5,858 bases of DNA from Ruminococcaceae bacterium UBA4306 (GTDB lineage Bacteria; Bacillota; Clostridia; Oscillospirales; Acutalibacteraceae): positions 26,833 to 32,690 of the forward strand of contig DGUQ01000129.1 in assembly GCA_002394725.1 (NCBI GenBank). Direction: 5' to 3'. The notes under the pieces are model-generated. The model made no database searches. It saw nothing but the letters and a program-made list of their open reading frames with translations, and was not told where the DNA came from. The position numbers were made by a program, and so were the translations under genes. The stretch's first letter is position 1; every line of letters starts with the position of its first letter. Below are positions 3,636-5,858 of the stretch, piece by piece.

Positions 3636-5522
3636 ATGAGAAAAGTAATTTCAATTCTATTGGTACTCACAGTGATCTGTGGGACTCTGGTCTTTGCGAC
3701 GGTTTCTGCTAATGCTGAAAATAGCGCAGACAGTATTGTTGCAATAGCAGAAGGCGAATTAGGAAACACAAACTACAGAAAGTATAGCTCTTATGCAAAT
3801 GCTTGGTGTGCTGATTTTGTATCATGGTGTGCGCGACAAGCAGGTGTAAACAGTATACCGAGCACTGCCAGTTGCTATTCTATGTATAATGGAATGATAG
3901 CAAATGGTTGTCAAGAGGTTTCCTCACCACAAAGAGGTGATATTGTATTCTTTTTCTGTAATAGTTGCTCCGGTACTGCTAATATCTGGTGCCATGTTGG
4001 AATCATGGTGAATTCATCAACTTCTATTGATGGTAACTATAGCGGCAAGGTATCATATGATAATAGCTATTCACATTATGGAAGCTTAGGGTACAAGCAT
4101 TCAAGTGGGATAAGAAAAATCTATGTTAGACCAAATTATGATAATACCTCTAACCCTGTTAATATAGGTGATAGTTTCTATGCTTTCATTATTAATACCA
4201 AAATGTGGAAACATCTAACTGTTGAACAAAATAATAATGTTGATATTAGAGGCGAAAAATCTAACTACTGCGCAGATCAAATATGGAAATTTGAACGACA
4301 AAACGATAATAGCTATAAAATTATCAGTACTGCTAACGGAGAATGTTTAGATGTTCATAACGCTTCAAATGAAAATGGCACAAATGTTAAGACGTGTAAT
4401 GACAACGGTTCGGACGCACAGCGATGGTTTATTTTTCCCAATAACAATAGCTTCTATTTGAAAGCTAAATGTACTAATTGCGTTATGGATATTACTGGTG
4501 GTTATTCAGATGATGGTACGAATGTTCAAATGTATGCGAAAAATGATACTTACTCGCAAGCGTTTTCTATTTATCAGATCAACAGTCGTTCCTTTGCTGC
4601 AAAATTAGGAACAAACTTTACTGCTCCGATTTTGAATCTTAAAGCATGGATTACCATAGAAAACGGCGATGATGGTAATATCTCGCTCCAAAAAGAAACA
4701 GGTAGGTCTAATCAACTTTGGCGTTTTGTAAGGCAAATCGATGGATCATATAAAATCTATTCCTGTTATGATGGAAAGTGTGTAGATTTAGATATGGCTT
4801 CATTTGAAAATGGTACTAACATTAAAACCTGTGATTCAAACGATAACGACGCACAACGATGGTATCTATACGAATTTAACGGCGGATATGCTATTCAGTC
4901 CAAAAAATCAGGAAAATTTATAGATTCCACAGGCGGAAGATTAAGTGCAGGGACAAATTTACAAGCATGGGAATGGAACGGTTCAGATGCGCAGGTATTT
5001 GCGATTTACAGAGGGGAAGAGTGTAAATTAAGCGCAGTCATTTTATCTGTAATCCCCAAAAAAGGCTGTGCCATGTTTAACTGGTCTAAAACTTACGGAG
5101 AAACAGATTTCTCTTTAAAAATATGGAAAAACAAAGCGTTAGAGGGAGAACCATATATAATAAAGACAGGTATTCCGGCTCGAACAAATAATGTTCAAAT
5201 TGAACTACCTGTAGGAAAATATGAGGGATATATTATTTCAAAAAATGCATTTGAAGCGTATACAAGTAACACAGTTAGCTTTTCAATAGTAGAACCCCCT
5301 ACTTATCTCGGCGACGCGGACGGTAACGGTAAAGTAAGTATTACGGACGCAACCATCATTCAACGCTACTTAACCGGCTTATCTGTCTCCTATCCAAAAG
5401 AAACCCTGATGAACGCCGATGTTAACGGCGATGGAGTATTAACAATCATTGACGCTACCTTGATTCAGCGCCATGTTACAATGATCGATACACCCTATCC
5501 TATCGGTGAACCCAAAACATAA
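3636..5522 (+). CDS. Secreted CHAP-domain hydrolase with two ricin-type trefoils and a dockerin
   Basis: This is a 628-residue exported modular protein. Residues 1-27 form a signal peptide (MRK, hydrophobic core, cleavage after ANA). About 28-165 is a CHAP domain, a papain-like fold that cleaves peptidoglycan amide bonds: Cys58 in WCADFVSWC and His120 in CHVGIM are the expected catalytic pair, with DGN (132-134) supplying the third polar residue. About 178-313 and 318-459 are two ricin-type beta-trefoils, each with three QxW-type motifs (Q215-W217, Q262-W264, Q308-F310; Q360-W362, Q407-W409, Q453-F455). About 462-553 looks FN3-like. Residues 556-628 form a type I dockerin with two calcium loops (D560-D571, D595-D606). 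Inferred role: cell-wall hydrolase docked on a cohesin scaffoldin, with lectin domains binding glycans. The exact bond cut and the target cells are unknown. The DNA is AT-rich compared with the Rnf genes, suggesting transfer. It appears monocistronic, ended by the terminator at 5538. Confidence 0.88.
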   Translation: MRKVISILLVLTVICGTLVFATVSANAENSADSIVAIAEGELGNTNYRKYSSYANAWCADFVSWCARQAGVNSIPSTASCYSMYNGMIANGCQEVSSPQRGDIVFFFCNSCSGTANIWCHVGIMVNSSTSIDGNYSGKVSYDNSYSHYGSLGYKHSSGIRKIYVRPNYDNTSNPVNIGDSFYAFIINTKMWKHLTVEQNNNVDIRGEKSNYCADQIWKFERQNDNSYKIISTANGECLDVHNASNENGTNVKTCNDNGSDAQRWFIFPNNNSFYLKAKCTNCVMDITGGYSDDGTNVQMYAKNDTYSQAFSIYQINSRSFAAKLGTNFTAPILNLKAWITIENGDDGNISLQKETGRSNQLWRFVRQIDGSYKIYSCYDGKCVDLDMASFENGTNIKTCDSNDNDAQRWYLYEFNGGYAIQSKKSGKFIDSTGGRLSAGTNLQAWEWNGSDAQVFAIYRGEECKLSAVILSVIPKKGCAMFNWSKTYGETDFSLKIWKNKALEGEPYIIKTGIPARTNNVQIELPVGKYEGYIISKNAFEAYTSNTVSFSIVEPPTYLGDADGNGKVSITDATIIQRYLTGLSVSYPKETLMNADVNGDGVLTIIDATLIQRHVTMIDTPYPIGEPKT

Positions 5523-5537
5523 TCAATATCGTGATCT

Positions 5538-5567
5538 CACCCCCGAGCGATCGGGGGTGTTTTTTTT
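5538..5567 (+). terminator. Intrinsic terminator after the CHAP-dockerin gene
   Basis: CACCCCCGA (5538-5546) pairs perfectly with TCGGGGGTG (5551-5559) around a GCGA tetraloop of the stable GNRA class, followed by eight T (5560-5567). It starts 15 bases after the stop codon and separates this gene from the ABC transporter promoter. Confidence 0.95.
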
Positions 5568-5621
5568 GAAAAGGAAACTCCGTTTCACATAACCATCACC
5601 TAATATTTACAATATATTCAC

Positions 5622-5650
5622 TGGATTATTGCCCTTTATTATGCTATAAT
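5622..5650 (+). promoter_or_regulatory. Promoter of the ABC transporter gene
   Basis: A consensus TATAAT (5645-5650) carries the extended TG element (5642-5643). TGGATT (5622-5627), 17 bases upstream, is a weak -35 box. Transcription would begin near 5657, leaving a leader of about 75 bases. In it GGGG (5668-5671) and CCCC (within 5695-5699) could pair weakly; I see no riboswitch or attenuator. Confidence 0.7.
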
Positions 5651-5730
5651 CTATATCGGTTTAATATGGGGTATCTTTTAGAAAAACAGCGTTTCCCCCT
5701 TTTTATCAAGGTACCAAAGGAGATAAACAT

Positions 5731-5858
5731 ATGATAGAAGTGAAAAATATTACCAAGCGCTACGGCGGCGTCAAGGCGCTCGACGATATCAGCTTCACTG
5801 CCGACAGCGGCGAGGTCGTCGGACTCTTAGGCCCCAACGGCGCCGGTAAAAGCACCAC
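5731..5858 (+). CDS. ABC transporter ATP-binding protein, N-terminal part (partial)
   Basis: The first 42 codons are present and the frame runs off the right edge. It begins [20 protein letters not shown] and continues to [16 protein letters not shown], where the Walker A motif GPNGAGKST (34-42) binds ATP phosphates. The aromatic Tyr11 is the usual adenine-stacking A-loop residue. This is the N-terminus of an ABC ATPase that energises transport by a partner membrane protein. The wording ([28 protein letters not shown]) is closest to the ABC-2-type/GldA-like exporters, whose permease usually follows, but the family cannot be fixed from 42 residues. The start has AGGAG (5718-5722) eight bases upstream. 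It has its own promoter after a strong terminator, so it begins a new transcription unit, and its codons are GC-rich like the Rnf genes. Confidence 0.92.
   Translation, partial: MIEVKNITKRYGGVKALDDISFTADSGEVVGLLGPNGAGKST

Overview
The window looks like chromosome from an anaerobic gut-type Firmicute of the Clostridia, most likely Ruminococcaceae/Oscillospiraceae. That assignment is an inference. It rests on an Rnf operon in the clostridial gene order, a secreted protein ending in a type I dockerin (typical of cellulosome-forming ruminococci and clostridia), strong AGGAGG-type ribosome sites, and short palindromic intergenic repeats of the kind common in these genomes.

Bases 1-2812 carry the 3' end of rnfD followed by rnfG, rnfE, rnfA and rnfB, all on the + strand, overlapping or nearly touching, and closed by a strong intrinsic terminator. 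They encode most of the Rnf complex, a membrane redox pump. It passes electrons between reduced ferredoxin (entering at RnfB) and NAD (at RnfC, expected upstream of the window) through flavins on RnfG/RnfD and an intramembrane Fe-S cluster held by RnfA/RnfE, and couples this to ion export. The visible order D-G-E-A-B matches the usual C-D-G-E-A-B operon.

Bases 2813-3635 hold no convincing protein gene but much structure: two terminator hairpins, a REP-like hairpin, and then a compact unit made of an extended -10 promoter, a roughly 153-base sequence that folds almost end to end into one long rod, and an intrinsic terminator. I read this as a candidate small RNA gene at about 3131-3345; a MITE-like inverted repeat is the main alternative. 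Four further hairpin repeats fill the space up to the next gene.

Bases 3636-5522 encode a 628-residue secreted modular protein: signal peptide, CHAP cysteine hydrolase domain, two tandem ricin-type beta-trefoils, an FN3-like module and a C-terminal type I dockerin. Its DNA is visibly more AT-rich than the Rnf genes. It ends in its own terminator (5538-5567).

Bases 5568-5858 contain a promoter with a consensus -10, a good ribosome site and the first 42 codons of an ABC transporter ATPase, cut by the window edge.

The most interesting items are the candidate structured RNA, the dockerin-tagged CHAP/lectin enzyme, and a cysteine-rich tail on RnfE.
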